Shown one piece after another: positions 54,477 to 62,526 of a stretch of 64,000 bases of DNA. How positions within the stretch are numbered: the first letter of the stretch is position 1; each line of letters opens with the position of its first letter. Origin of the DNA: Paraburkholderia phenazinium (GTDB taxonomy: Bacteria > Pseudomonadota > Gammaproteobacteria > Burkholderiales > Burkholderiaceae); NCBI RefSeq assembly GCF_900100735.1, contig NZ_FNCJ01000030.1, positions 1 to 64,000 of the forward strand, read 5' to 3'. The position numbers and the translations under genes were made by a program. Below the pieces are notes generated by a model. It did not search any database, had not been told where the DNA came from, and saw only the letters and a program-made list of their open reading frames with translations.

Positions 54477-55166
54477 ATGAACGAGCGCAAATCGACGGGC
54501 TTGCCCGACAAGATCTACGGCGACATCCTGAACCGCATACTCGAAGGCGAGTACAAGGAAGGGGAGCGCTTGCCTACCGAGCACGCCCTCGCCGAACGTT
54601 TCGAAACCTCGCGGCCTACCGTGCGCGAAGCGCTCGCCCGTTTGCGCGCCGACGGCATCATCGTCACGCGGCACGGCTCGGGCACCACAGTTGCGCGCCG
54701 GCCCGATCCGGATGTGCGCCGCTTCGCGCCGCTCGAGACGCTCTCCGATATTCGCCGCTGCTACGAATTTCGCATCGTCACCGAAGCCGGCGCGGCCGAG
54801 CTCGCGGCGCAGAAAGCCGAGCCGGACGACATCGCCGCCATCCAGCACGCCTGGGACGAACTCGAGCGTATCGTCGAAACCCAGGGGATCGGCGCGAAGG
54901 ACGACTTCTCGTTTCACCTCGCGGTCGCACGGGCCTCGAAGAATCCGTTTTTCATTACCGTGATGTCGTTCATCGAAGAGCAGATCGTCTTCAGCATGAA
55001 CCTGTCGCGCAACCTCTCGCTGGTGAAGACGCTCGAGCGGCAGCGGCTGGTGCAGGCCGAGCATCTGGCGGTGCTCGAAGCGATCCGCCGCAAGGACGGT
55101 CCCGGCGCCGGGCGCGCCATGCGTGCGCACCTCGAAAACGCGCTTGAACGGATGTTCGGTTCCTGA
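54477..55166 (+). CDS. GntR-family regulator, FadR/FCD subfamily
   Basis: A 229-residue regulator with an N-terminal winged HTH (RLPTEHALAERFETSRPTVREAL, split about residues 30-55) and an all-helical FCD effector domain (about 95-220). The FCD domain has the metal-site histidines in SFHLAVARAS, AEHLAVLEAI and MRAHLENA. FCD regulators often respond to hexuronates or other sugar acids. It is followed by its own terminator. A role in recognising the TTGT-N3-ACAA sites near the sugar-acid genes is possible but unproven. Confidence 0.88.
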   Translation: MNERKSTGLPDKIYGDILNRILEGEYKEGERLPTEHALAERFETSRPTVREALARLRADGIIVTRHGSGTTVARRPDPDVRRFAPLETLSDIRRCYEFRIVTEAGAAELAAQKAEPDDIAAIQHAWDELERIVETQGIGAKDDFSFHLAVARASKNPFFITVMSFIEEQIVFSMNLSRNLSLVKTLERQRLVQAEHLAVLEAIRRKDGPGAGRAMRAHLENALERMFGS

Positions 55167-55182
55167 GTTGTCCCCGTCTCTC

Positions 55183-55211
55183 CGGGCCGCGTAAAACGCG
55201 GCCCGTTTTTT
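55183..55211 (+). terminator. rho-independent terminator after gntR
   Basis: CGGGCCGCGT and ACGCGGCCCG form a perfect 10-bp stem with a 3-base loop followed by six T residues, 16 bases after the regulator stop. It separates the regulator from the transporter gene. Confidence 0.9.
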
Positions 55212-55264
55212 AATCGGTCCGGCTCCGTGTCTGGCTTTTTCGCGCGCTGTGCCGCGTCATCGAA

Positions 55265-56824
55265 GTGAATCTTCCCCGCCCCCTGCCTTTTCGCGATGCC
55301 TTGCTGGCGATGCTCGGCATCGCGCTCGTCAACATGCTGGTCGCGCTCGACCAGACCGTGGTCAGTACCGCCTTGCCGTCGATCGTGTCCGAGTTGCGCG
55401 GCTTCGAGTACTACGCGTGGATCGCGAGCGCTTATCTGTTGGCCTCGGTGGTGACGGTGCCGGTGTTCGGGCGGCTCGGCGACTACTTCGGCCGCAAACG
55501 TTTCGTGCTGGCGGCGGTGATCGTCTTCACGGTGGCCTCGCTGTTGTGCGGGGTTGCGCCCAGCATGCCGTTCCTGGTGGTGGCGCGCGGCCTGCAAGGC
55601 GTGGGCGGCGGGATGATGGTCGGCACCGCGTTCGCCTCGATTCCCGATCTGTTTCCCGATGCCCGCGCGCGAGTCCGCTGGCAGGTCATCATGGCGGCGG
55701 CCTACGGCATCGGCACGGCGGCGGGGCCGTCTCTCGGCGGCTGGCTGAGCCAGCAGTTCGGCTGGCGTTCGACCTTCCTCGTCAACCTGCCGGTCGGCGC
55801 GCTCGCGCTGTATTTCATCTGGGCGCATCTGCCGAATTACCGGCGCGCGGTGAGCGGCGAGGTGCGCATCGACTGGACCGGCGCCGCGCTGGTGGCGCTG
55901 GTGCTGGGCGGCCTGCAGACGTTTATCGAAGCCGTGCCGAAGTCGGGTCTCACGACGGGCAATCTGCTGCTGGCGGCGCTCGTCGTAGTCGGCGCCGCAG
56001 CGCTGCTGATGTGCGAGCACCGCGCGACGCACCCCATCATCCCGCTCGATCTGTTCCGCGACGGCCAGCTCGTCACGCTGTTCACGCTGTCGCTGCTCTC
56101 GGGCTTCGTGATGTTCTCGCTGATCTTCTTTGCGCCGCTGCTGCTGCAAGGCGGCTTCGGCCTGACCCCGCAGCAGGCGGGGCTGCTGGCCACGCCGATT
56201 GCTGCCTGTATTGCGCTGGGCAGCGTGATCAACACGCGCATCGTGATTCACATGCCGAAGCCGACGCTGATTCTTTCGATCGGCTTCATCTTGCTGGTGG
56301 TCGCGTCGGCCGGCATTGCGCTCGCCACGCCGGCTACGCCGCATCTGTACCTCGAACTGGCGATGGCCGCGGTTGGCATCGGCCTCGGCTTCATTCTCAA
56401 CAACCTGAACGTGTTCGGCCAGGAGATCGCCGGTCGAGAACGCTTCGGCATCACGACGGCGCTACTGCAGTCCACGCGGATGGTGGGTGGGATGCTCGGC
56501 ACCAGCATCGTGGCGACGATCATCAACCGGCGCTACGAAGCCGGGGTGGCTGATGCCCTGCAGGTGCTCGGCGAGCCGGTGGCCTCTAAGTGGCTGCCAA
56601 AGTTGTCTGACCCGCGGATTCTGATCGACCCCAGCCTGCGCGATACCCTGCTTGGGGAGCTGGGACGGGCTGGCCTCGCCGGTCCCGCGCTAGTGGAAGC
56701 GGCGCGTCATGTGCTGGTTCAGTCGATTCATATCGGTGTGGTCCTGACAGGCGCTGCCGCGTTGGTGGCGGCTTTTGTGGTGCGCAGAATCTCGCATATC
56801 ACTTTCAAGCGCAGCGGTAATTAA
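55265..56824 (+). CDS. MFS transporter, DHA2 (EmrB/QacA) family
   Basis: A 519-residue drug:proton antiporter-type exporter with about fourteen helices. Family motifs are ALDQTVVSTALPSIV in helix 1, VFGRLGDYFGRKRF between helices 2 and 3, and GPSLGGWLSQQFGWRSTFLVNLPVG. It starts at a GTG. It occupies the place next to rsaL where a luxI gene is usually found. Confidence 0.9.
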   Translation: MNLPRPLPFRDALLAMLGIALVNMLVALDQTVVSTALPSIVSELRGFEYYAWIASAYLLASVVTVPVFGRLGDYFGRKRFVLAAVIVFTVASLLCGVAPSMPFLVVARGLQGVGGGMMVGTAFASIPDLFPDARARVRWQVIMAAAYGIGTAAGPSLGGWLSQQFGWRSTFLVNLPVGALALYFIWAHLPNYRRAVSGEVRIDWTGAALVALVLGGLQTFIEAVPKSGLTTGNLLLAALVVVGAAALLMCEHRATHPIIPLDLFRDGQLVTLFTLSLLSGFVMFSLIFFAPLLLQGGFGLTPQQAGLLATPIAACIALGSVINTRIVIHMPKPTLILSIGFILLVVASAGIALATPATPHLYLELAMAAVGIGLGFILNNLNVFGQEIAGRERFGITTALLQSTRMVGGMLGTSIVATIINRRYEAGVADALQVLGEPVASKWLPKLSDPRILIDPSLRDTLLGELGRAGLAGPALVEAARHVLVQSIHIGVVLTGAAALVAAFVVRRISHITFKRSGN

Positions 56825-56940
56825 AAACGGCGTTTTTTACCTATTTTCAGGGGCCGCCATTCGGCGGTCCGGAAATAATTTCTCCATTTTCTGCCGTTAA
56901 AAACGCGCGAAAATCGCTATGCGTGTTGGGTCGGATTTGC

Positions 56941-56960
56941 ACCTACCTACCTGGATAGGT
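56941..56960. promoter_or_regulatory. lux-box-like palindrome upstream of rsaL
   Basis: This 20-bp element has the form ACCTA-N10-TAGGT (one more complementary pair, C/G, flanks it). Its size and ACCT/AGGT ends match the general lux box bound by AHL-LuxR proteins. It ends 65 bases before the rsaL ATG, where the luxI/rsaL shared promoter lies in related loci. Confidence 0.6.
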
Positions 56961-57025
56961 GTGTCCCGGATCAGGGTCGATCAAAATTCATACAAATAAC
57001 ACCCAATCAACCTGAGAGACTCAAC

Positions 57026-57355
57026 ATGGAATTACTCGAAAATCACTGGAAAGCACCTGTCACCATTCAAAACCGTTCGGTTGACGTTGCAGAAGAGACG
57101 CCATCCACGGTTGATCGTCACCTCATCATTGCTTATCGCAAAATGAAAAAGGAGAGCCAGCGACGTTTCTGGGCGCGCTTTGGGGTCACCCAATCGCGTG
57201 GCAGCCGGTTCGAGTCGGGCGCGGAAATTCCGCCTCCGGTTTCAATCCTGCTGGGGCTTTACTTCCTGAAGACGATTTCTGATGGCGATTTGGGGCGTGC
57301 GGAGCGGGTGATTTACAGCCGTGACGCCGCAGCTTTGCTTAGCCAGGGTCAATAA
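57026..57355 (+). CDS. rsaL: RsaL-like quorum-sensing repressor
   Basis: A 109-residue small HTH protein. The core ESQRRFWARFGVTQSRGSRF plus ESGAEIPPPV closely follows Pseudomonas RsaL, which represses the luxI-type synthase gene in lasI/rsaL/lasR, ppuI/rsaL/ppuR and Burkholderia braI/rsaL/braR loci. A GAGAG ribosome-binding site precedes the ATG. It is convergent with a LuxR gene (17-base overlap of the 3' ends), exactly as in those loci, but no luxI lies on its other side. Confidence 0.85.
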   Translation: MELLENHWKAPVTIQNRSVDVAEETPSTVDRHLIIAYRKMKKESQRRFWARFGVTQSRGSRFESGAEIPPPVSILLGLYFLKTISDGDLGRAERVIYSRDAAALLSQGQ

Positions 57356-58067
57356 GACCCAGTTGTGTAGCAATCACGGCCGCCGCGCGCCGCGAATTCA
57401 CCCCGAATTTCGCTCTGATATTCTTGACGTGGAAGTTCACCGCAGCTTCCGAGCAGCTGAGAATATGTGAAATCTCCCAGGTGGATTTGCCGCGCGCGGT
57501 CCATTTCAGGCATTCGCGCTCGCGCGGCGTCAATTGCGGCAGCAGGCTTTGCGCATGCGAGCGGAGATGGCGGCGGCTCGTATCGATTACCAGATCGCGC
57601 AGCAGGACGAGATTGGGCAAGACGCCGTCGATCTGCGTCCAGAATGCGTCGGTCGTGTTGAAGTTGTTGGCGAAAGACAGCATGCCGGCTTCCTGATTCG
57701 GCCCGTGGATCGGCAGCGAAACGCCTGAGCGCAGGCCGTGCAGGCAGGCCAGCTCGTACATCTCCCGTTGCGGGCGCGTCGAGAACAGTTCCGGCGACCA
57801 GATCAGCGGCGTAGCACGCGTCATGCAATGGCTCACGACCGGGTCGATATGCATGAAGCCGTGCGCTTCGTAACTGCGCCACCACGTTGGCGAGTACGTG
57901 CTGCGCATGTACGCATCTTCCAGACGCATACCGGGGCGCGGCAGCATGGCGATCAGAACCCGATCGAAGCCCCAGCTACCTGCAATGGTGGTGAGCGCGT
58001 TGAACCACGTCGCTTCGTCTGGGGCATCCACCAGTGGCGACATTTGCTCAGTAAAATGTAGCGACAC
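57339..58067 (-). CDS. LuxR-type AHL-responsive regulator (BraR/LasR-like)
   Basis: A 242-residue regulator. The N-terminal autoinducer-binding domain keeps the six pocket residues at TraR spacing: W62, Y66, D75, P76, W90 and G115. The C-terminal LuxR HTH reads LTPRERECLKWTARGKSTWEI then AAVNFHVKNI. The GTG at 58067 is preferred because GAGAG lies 7 bases upstream; ATG 58043 is an alternative. No synthase gene is adjacent in the window, so it would act as a LuxR solo or answer a synthase elsewhere. Confidence 0.9.
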   Translation of the reverse strand: MSLHFTEQMSPLVDAPDEATWFNALTTIAGSWGFDRVLIAMLPRPGMRLEDAYMRSTYSPTWWRSYEAHGFMHIDPVVSHCMTRATPLIWSPELFSTRPQREMYELACLHGLRSGVSLPIHGPNQEAGMLSFANNFNTTDAFWTQIDGVLPNLVLLRDLVIDTSRRHLRSHAQSLLPQLTPRERECLKWTARGKSTWEISHILSCSEAAVNFHVKNIRAKFGVNSRRAAAVIATQLGLIDPG

Positions 58068-58926
58068 TTTCGTTCTCTCGATCGCAGCGGCCCGGCCGCG
58101 GGTTTCGCCGACGCGAACTCGCGACCGGCATGGTATTGGGCAGCAATTTATCACCGTTTATTACCAAGCGGCTCAAAACGCGAAGTCTGCTGCTAGTGTT
58201 TCGTAGCCAGAATCTTGGCGGCGGCGTAAAAACACCAAAAATATCGTCAGCAGGCCAACATTTGCCCGGCCGTATGCTGTCCTGTCTCGTGGGATTCAAG
58301 CCGGGCGGGGCGTTTTTTTCACAAATGTCAAATCGACTGACGCAAACGACTCGCGCCCGATTTAACCCTTGACGGGGCGGCCTTGCACGCCGGCCAGCAG
58401 GAGCATTTCGGGGAGCGGACGCTACCTATAAAACCTCTTGTTTCAATGAGGGCCGAAAGATTTGTTGTCGGAACCGCACAGTCACATTGAAGCTGTGCTC
58501 CAAAAAATAAATCGGCGGATCCGCTTGGAGGCGCTATTTTAACTTAATAGAGTCTTCATTCAAACGGCTGTATTAACAATAACTCGCGTTCTGCCTGTTT
58601 GATTAATTTGCTAATTGTTCTGCCAGGCCGACCGCGATATTGCCTTGCCGTTCCATTTTCAAATACCGGCTCGAAGCAGCCGCCCCGATTGGTGGCGCAG
58701 CGCTTTTCTATGTTGTCATACGAAAATCAAACGTTTTACGACGCCAGCGACGCGCCTGAGGCGTGCCGCATAGCACCCGGAAGCCGGTGAATTCAGAGAT
58801 TTCCTTTGCCTTGCAGGGCACTTTCCGCAGCGCTCGCCTTGGCGTTCGCCTCGCAAATGTTGTTTGACAACATTGCGCGGCGGGTGCTACCTTGGCATCA
58901 ATTCTTCGATACTGTCCTGAGGTGCC
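58068..58926. other. 859-bp intergenic region
   Basis: No convincing gene. It contains an AT-rich segment (about 58500-58640), a run of seven T residues after a GC-rich string (58299-58319) that could end a small RNA, and the GTTGT-TTG-ACAAC operator near its right end. A possible 63-codon frame at 58599 has no ribosome-binding site or recognisable sequence. Confidence 0.5.
58856..58874. promoter_or_regulatory. operator candidate AATGTTGT-TTG-ACAACATT
   Basis: This is a perfect 8+8 inverted repeat with a 3-base spacer, 53 bases before the lyase gene start. Its centre is TTGT-N3-ACAA, shared with the sites before dctP and between hyi and GH28. It is the strongest of the three. Confidence 0.65.
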
Positions 58927-59871
58927 ATGAAAATCTCTCCCATCCACGATAGCGAGTTCGCCGCCACCGTCATGGCTGTGCCGCCGCTGGCCCGCCGCGC
59001 AGACTACACGCTCGACGCCGCGGAAAACCTGAAACTGATCCGGCACATCGAGGCGGGCGGCGTGCGCACGCTGCTGTACGGCGGCAACGCGAACCTCTAT
59101 CACGTGGCCGTGAGCGAGTATCGCGAGCTGCTGGATATCCTCGCCGCGAGCGCCGGTCCGGACACTCGCGTAATCCCTGCCATCGGCCCCGATTACGGCA
59201 AGATGGTCGATCAGGCCCGCATCCTTGCACAGACCTCGTATCGCACGGCGATGGTGCTGCCGCTAGCCGGCTTTACCACGTCCGAAGGCGTAGAGGCCGG
59301 GCTGACGCGTATCGTCGACGCGGCCGGCATCCCGCTCACGCTGTACATCAAGAGCGAAGACTACGTGGACGTGGAGACGCTGGCGCGTCTGGTGGACCGC
59401 GGCACGCTGATCGCGGTCAAGTACGCCATCGTGCGCGACAATCCGGCGGATGATGCCTATCTGCGCCGCCTGCTGCAAAGCGTGCCGGCCGCGAAGGTGG
59501 TCTCCGGCATGGGCGAGCGGCCGGCGCTGGTGCATCTGCGCGAGTTTGGCCTCGCCGCGTGGACGACCGGCTCGGGTTGCATCGCGTCGCATGCGGTGAC
59601 GGCCTTGCTGCACGCGGTCAAGGCGGGCAGCATGAGCGAGGCGCAACGCATCTATGATGCCTTCATGCCGCTCGAAACCCTGCGCGACGATATTTCGCTG
59701 ATCCGCGTGCTGCACGACGCCGTGACGTTCTCGAAGATCGCCGACATGGGTCCGATGCTGCCCCTGCTCAGTTCGAGCCCACTGGAGCATCATGCGAATA
59801 TCGACCAGGCCACCCAGGCGCTGCTCGCGTTCGAAAAGCAGTTTGCCGGCGCCGCCGCAACAGTACGTTAA
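58927..59871 (+). CDS. DapA-superfamily lyase/dehydratase (sugar-acid type)
   Basis: A 314-residue class I aldolase-like TIM barrel. The Schiff-base lysine is in LIAVKYAIVRDN. The usual G-x-x-G-E loop after strand 2 is replaced by YGGNANLYHVAVSEY, so it is not a standard DHDPS. Followed by an alpha-ketoglutarate semialdehyde-type dehydrogenase, it may dehydrate a 2-keto-3-deoxy sugar acid, as KdgD or L-KDA dehydratase do. TGAGGTG precedes the ATG. It is the first gene of a five-gene or longer operon. Confidence 0.82.
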   Translation: MKISPIHDSEFAATVMAVPPLARRADYTLDAAENLKLIRHIEAGGVRTLLYGGNANLYHVAVSEYRELLDILAASAGPDTRVIPAIGPDYGKMVDQARILAQTSYRTAMVLPLAGFTTSEGVEAGLTRIVDAAGIPLTLYIKSEDYVDVETLARLVDRGTLIAVKYAIVRDNPADDAYLRRLLQSVPAAKVVSGMGERPALVHLREFGLAAWTTGSGCIASHAVTALLHAVKAGSMSEAQRIYDAFMPLETLRDDISLIRVLHDAVTFSKIADMGPMLPLLSSSPLEHHANIDQATQALLAFEKQFAGAAATVR

Positions 59872-59883
59872 AGGAATCACACG

Positions 59884-61464
59884 ATGCAGATTACTGGAGA
59901 GATGTTGCTTGGAGCGTCCGCCGTACGCGGAACCCGTGGCACGCTGCGCGCGTTCGACCCGGCGCGCAATGCGGAAATTGAGCCGGCGTTCGGCGCCGGC
60001 GGTGCAACGGAAGTCGAGCGCGCCTGCGAACTGGCGGCCCTGGCGTTCGACCCTTACCGTCACGCGCCGCTCGAAACGCGTGCGCGTTTTCTCGAAGCGA
60101 TTGCCGAAAATATCGTCGCACTCGGCGAAGCATTGATCGAGCGGGCCCACCTCGAATCGGCGCTGCCGAAAGCGCGCCTGGAAGGGGAGCGCGGCCGCAC
60201 AGTGGGGCAGCTCAAGCTGTTCGCCGCGCTGGTGCGTGAAGGCCGCTGGCTCACCGCCACGCTCGATTCCGCTCTGCCCGAACGCAAGCCTCTGCCGCGT
60301 TCCGATCTGCGTCTGCAGAAGATTCCGGTCGGGCCGGTGGCCGTGTTTGGCGCCAGCAATTTCCCGCTGGCCTTTTCCGTGGCCGGTGGCGATACCGCCT
60401 CGGCTTTGGCGGCCGGCTGCCCGGTTGTCGTCAAGGCGCATCCGGCGCATCTCGGCACCTCCGAGCTAGTGGGGCGCGCGATCCAGAAAGCGGTGGCCGA
60501 CAGCGGATTGCCCGAAGGCGTGTTCTCGCTCGTCATCGGTGCGGGCAACGAAATCGGCGAGGCGCTGGTGAAGCATCCGGCCATCAAGTCGGTGGGCTTT
60601 ACCGGCTCGCGGCGCGGCGGTGTCGCGTTGGTCGAAATCGCCGCTAAGCGCCGTGAACCGATTCCGGTGTTCGCCGAGATGAGCAGCGTCAATCCGTTCT
60701 TCGTGTTGCCCGGTGCGTTGGCCAGGCGCGCCGAAGCGCTCGCCCAGGGTTTCGTGGATTCGGTCACGCTTGGGGTCGGTCAGTTCTGCACGAACCCGGG
60801 TCTCGTGCTGGTGCTCGATGGGCCGCATACCCGCGGCTTTATCGACGCCGCCGCCAAGGCGCTTGCCAGCAAGGGCGCGCAGACCATGCTGACCGCAGGT
60901 ATCGCGGCCGCCTATCAGGCGAGCGTCGCGCAGCGCGCCGAGCTCAACGGCGTGCAAAGCCTGGCGCGCGGTGCGGCCTCGGAAGCGGCGTGCGCTGCCT
61001 TGCCGGTGCTGTTCGAAACTACCGCGGCACAGTTCCTCGCCACGGCGCCCCTCGAAGACGAAATCTTCGGGCCGACCTCGTTGATCGTCACCTGCGCGGA
61101 CATCGCAGAGATGCTCAAGGTCGCCGAGCATCTGGAAGGCCAGTTGACCGCGACGCTGCAACTCGAAGCCGAAGACTATCCGCTGGCGCGGCAACTGTTG
61201 CCGACGCTCGAGCGCAAGGTAGGGCGGATTCTGGCGAACGGTTTCCCGACGGGCGTCGAAGTGTGTCATGCGATGGTGCATGGCGGCCCGTTCCCGGCTA
61301 CTTCCGATGCGCGTGCAACCTCGGTAGGCGCGACGGCGATCGAGCGCTTCCTGCGGCCGGTTTGCTATCAGGACTTGCCGGCCGAACTGCTGCCCGAAGC
61401 GTTGCACGACGACAACCCGCTCAAGCTCTGGCGCTTGCGCGACGGTCAGCTCGTGCGGAACTGA
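59884..61464 (+). CDS. aldehyde dehydrogenase, alpha-ketoglutarate semialdehyde (2,5-dioxovalerate) type
   Basis: A 526-residue NAD(P) aldehyde dehydrogenase. Cofactor region VFGASNFPLAFSVAGGD, general base in PVFAEMSSVNP and catalytic cysteine in GQFCTNPG follow the KGSADH subfamily, which ends non-phosphorylating pentose and aldarate pathways by giving alpha-ketoglutarate. AAAGGAATC precedes the ATG, 12 bases after the lyase gene. Confidence 0.88.
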   Translation: MQITGEMLLGASAVRGTRGTLRAFDPARNAEIEPAFGAGGATEVERACELAALAFDPYRHAPLETRARFLEAIAENIVALGEALIERAHLESALPKARLEGERGRTVGQLKLFAALVREGRWLTATLDSALPERKPLPRSDLRLQKIPVGPVAVFGASNFPLAFSVAGGDTASALAAGCPVVVKAHPAHLGTSELVGRAIQKAVADSGLPEGVFSLVIGAGNEIGEALVKHPAIKSVGFTGSRRGGVALVEIAAKRREPIPVFAEMSSVNPFFVLPGALARRAEALAQGFVDSVTLGVGQFCTNPGLVLVLDGPHTRGFIDAAAKALASKGAQTMLTAGIAAAYQASVAQRAELNGVQSLARGAASEAACAALPVLFETTAAQFLATAPLEDEIFGPTSLIVTCADIAEMLKVAEHLEGQLTATLQLEAEDYPLARQLLPTLERKVGRILANGFPTGVEVCHAMVHGGPFPATSDARATSVGATAIERFLRPVCYQDLPAELLPEALHDDNPLKLWRLRDGQLVRN

Positions 61465-61472
61465 GGGCCGAC

Positions 61473-62405
61473 ATGACCGACACCAACCGGCGCTACCCCG
61501 ACCCCGCTGTCCGCATCCTCGATCCGCGCTTCAAGGACTTGCGCCTTGCTTCGGCTTCGGTTGAGTGCCTGTATCAGGGCGCGCGCTGGTCGGAAGGCCC
61601 GGTGTGGTTCGGCGACGGGCGCTATCTGTTATGGAGCGACATCCCGAATAATCGCATCTTGCGCTGGGATGAACAGAGCGGGGCGGTCACGCCGTTTCGC
61701 CAACCCTCGAACAACGCCAATGGCCACACGCGCGATCGCGAGGGGCGGCTCGTGAGTTGCGAGCATCTGACGCGGCGTGTCACGCGCACCGAGTACGACG
61801 GCTCGATCACCGTGCTCGCTGAGCGTTACCGCGGCAAGCGTTTCAATTCGCCCAACGACGTGATTGTGAAGTCGGACGGCTCGATCTGGTTCAGCGATCC
61901 GACCTTTGGAATCGACGGTTTTTACGAAGGCGAGCAGCAGGAGTCGGAATTGCCGGCCTGCGTGTATCGCGTGGATGGACAGAGCGGCGAAGTGTCGATG
62001 ATGATCGACGACGTACTTGGGCCCAATGGCCTTGCGTTCTCGCCGGATGAATCGATTCTGTACGTGGTCGAATCGCGCGGCGAGCCGCGCAAGATCCGCG
62101 CCTTCGACGTCACGGGCAACACGCTTGTGAACAACCGCGTGCTGATCGATGCAGGCCCGGGTACGCCGGATGGTTTCAGGGTCGACATTCACGGCAACCT
62201 GTGGTGCGGTTGGGGCATGGGCACCGACGAACTCGATGGCGTGCGCGTTTTCACGCCGCAAGGCGAGGCGATCGGCCATATCGCCTTGCCGGAGCGTTGT
62301 GCGAACGTCTGCTTCGGCGGCCGGCATCGTAACCGGCTCTTCATGGCAGCGAGCCATGGGCTGTATTCGCTGTATGTGAACACGCAAGGCGTGAAGGGCG
62401 GTTGA
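61473..62405 (+). CDS. SMP-30/gluconolactonase-family lactonase, second copy
   Basis: A 310-residue six-bladed propeller. Metal-site segments are YQGARWSEGPVWFGDGRYLLWSDI, split, KRFNSPNDVIVKSDGSIWFSDPTFG and GLAFSPDESILYVVES. It is about as distant from the copy at 23953 as family members usually are. It begins 8 bases after the dehydrogenase stop, so it is translationally linked. Expected to open a sugar lactone early in the pathway. Confidence 0.9.
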   Translation: MTDTNRRYPDPAVRILDPRFKDLRLASASVECLYQGARWSEGPVWFGDGRYLLWSDIPNNRILRWDEQSGAVTPFRQPSNNANGHTRDREGRLVSCEHLTRRVTRTEYDGSITVLAERYRGKRFNSPNDVIVKSDGSIWFSDPTFGIDGFYEGEQQESELPACVYRVDGQSGEVSMMIDDVLGPNGLAFSPDESILYVVESRGEPRKIRAFDVTGNTLVNNRVLIDAGPGTPDGFRVDIHGNLWCGWGMGTDELDGVRVFTPQGEAIGHIALPERCANVCFGGRHRNRLFMAASHGLYSLYVNTQGVKGG

Positions 62406-62526
62406 CGCGCGAGTCTGATTTGCTTGACATCAGAAGTAGGCCTTGACTATGTTGCATCGAGAGACACAAACCGCCAGCACCGCGATTTGACCGGCGGACT
62501 TCCATACCAAGAAGCGAGGAGACGCA

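Noticed and set aside
56825..57025. Search for a luxI remnant next to rsaL
   Set aside because: Only about 200 bases separate the exporter and rsaL, and neither strand shows a LuxI-like frame; only the palindrome is present.
58599..58790. 63-codon plus-strand frame in the large gap
   Set aside because: No ribosome-binding site and no recognisable sequence; composition looks non-coding.
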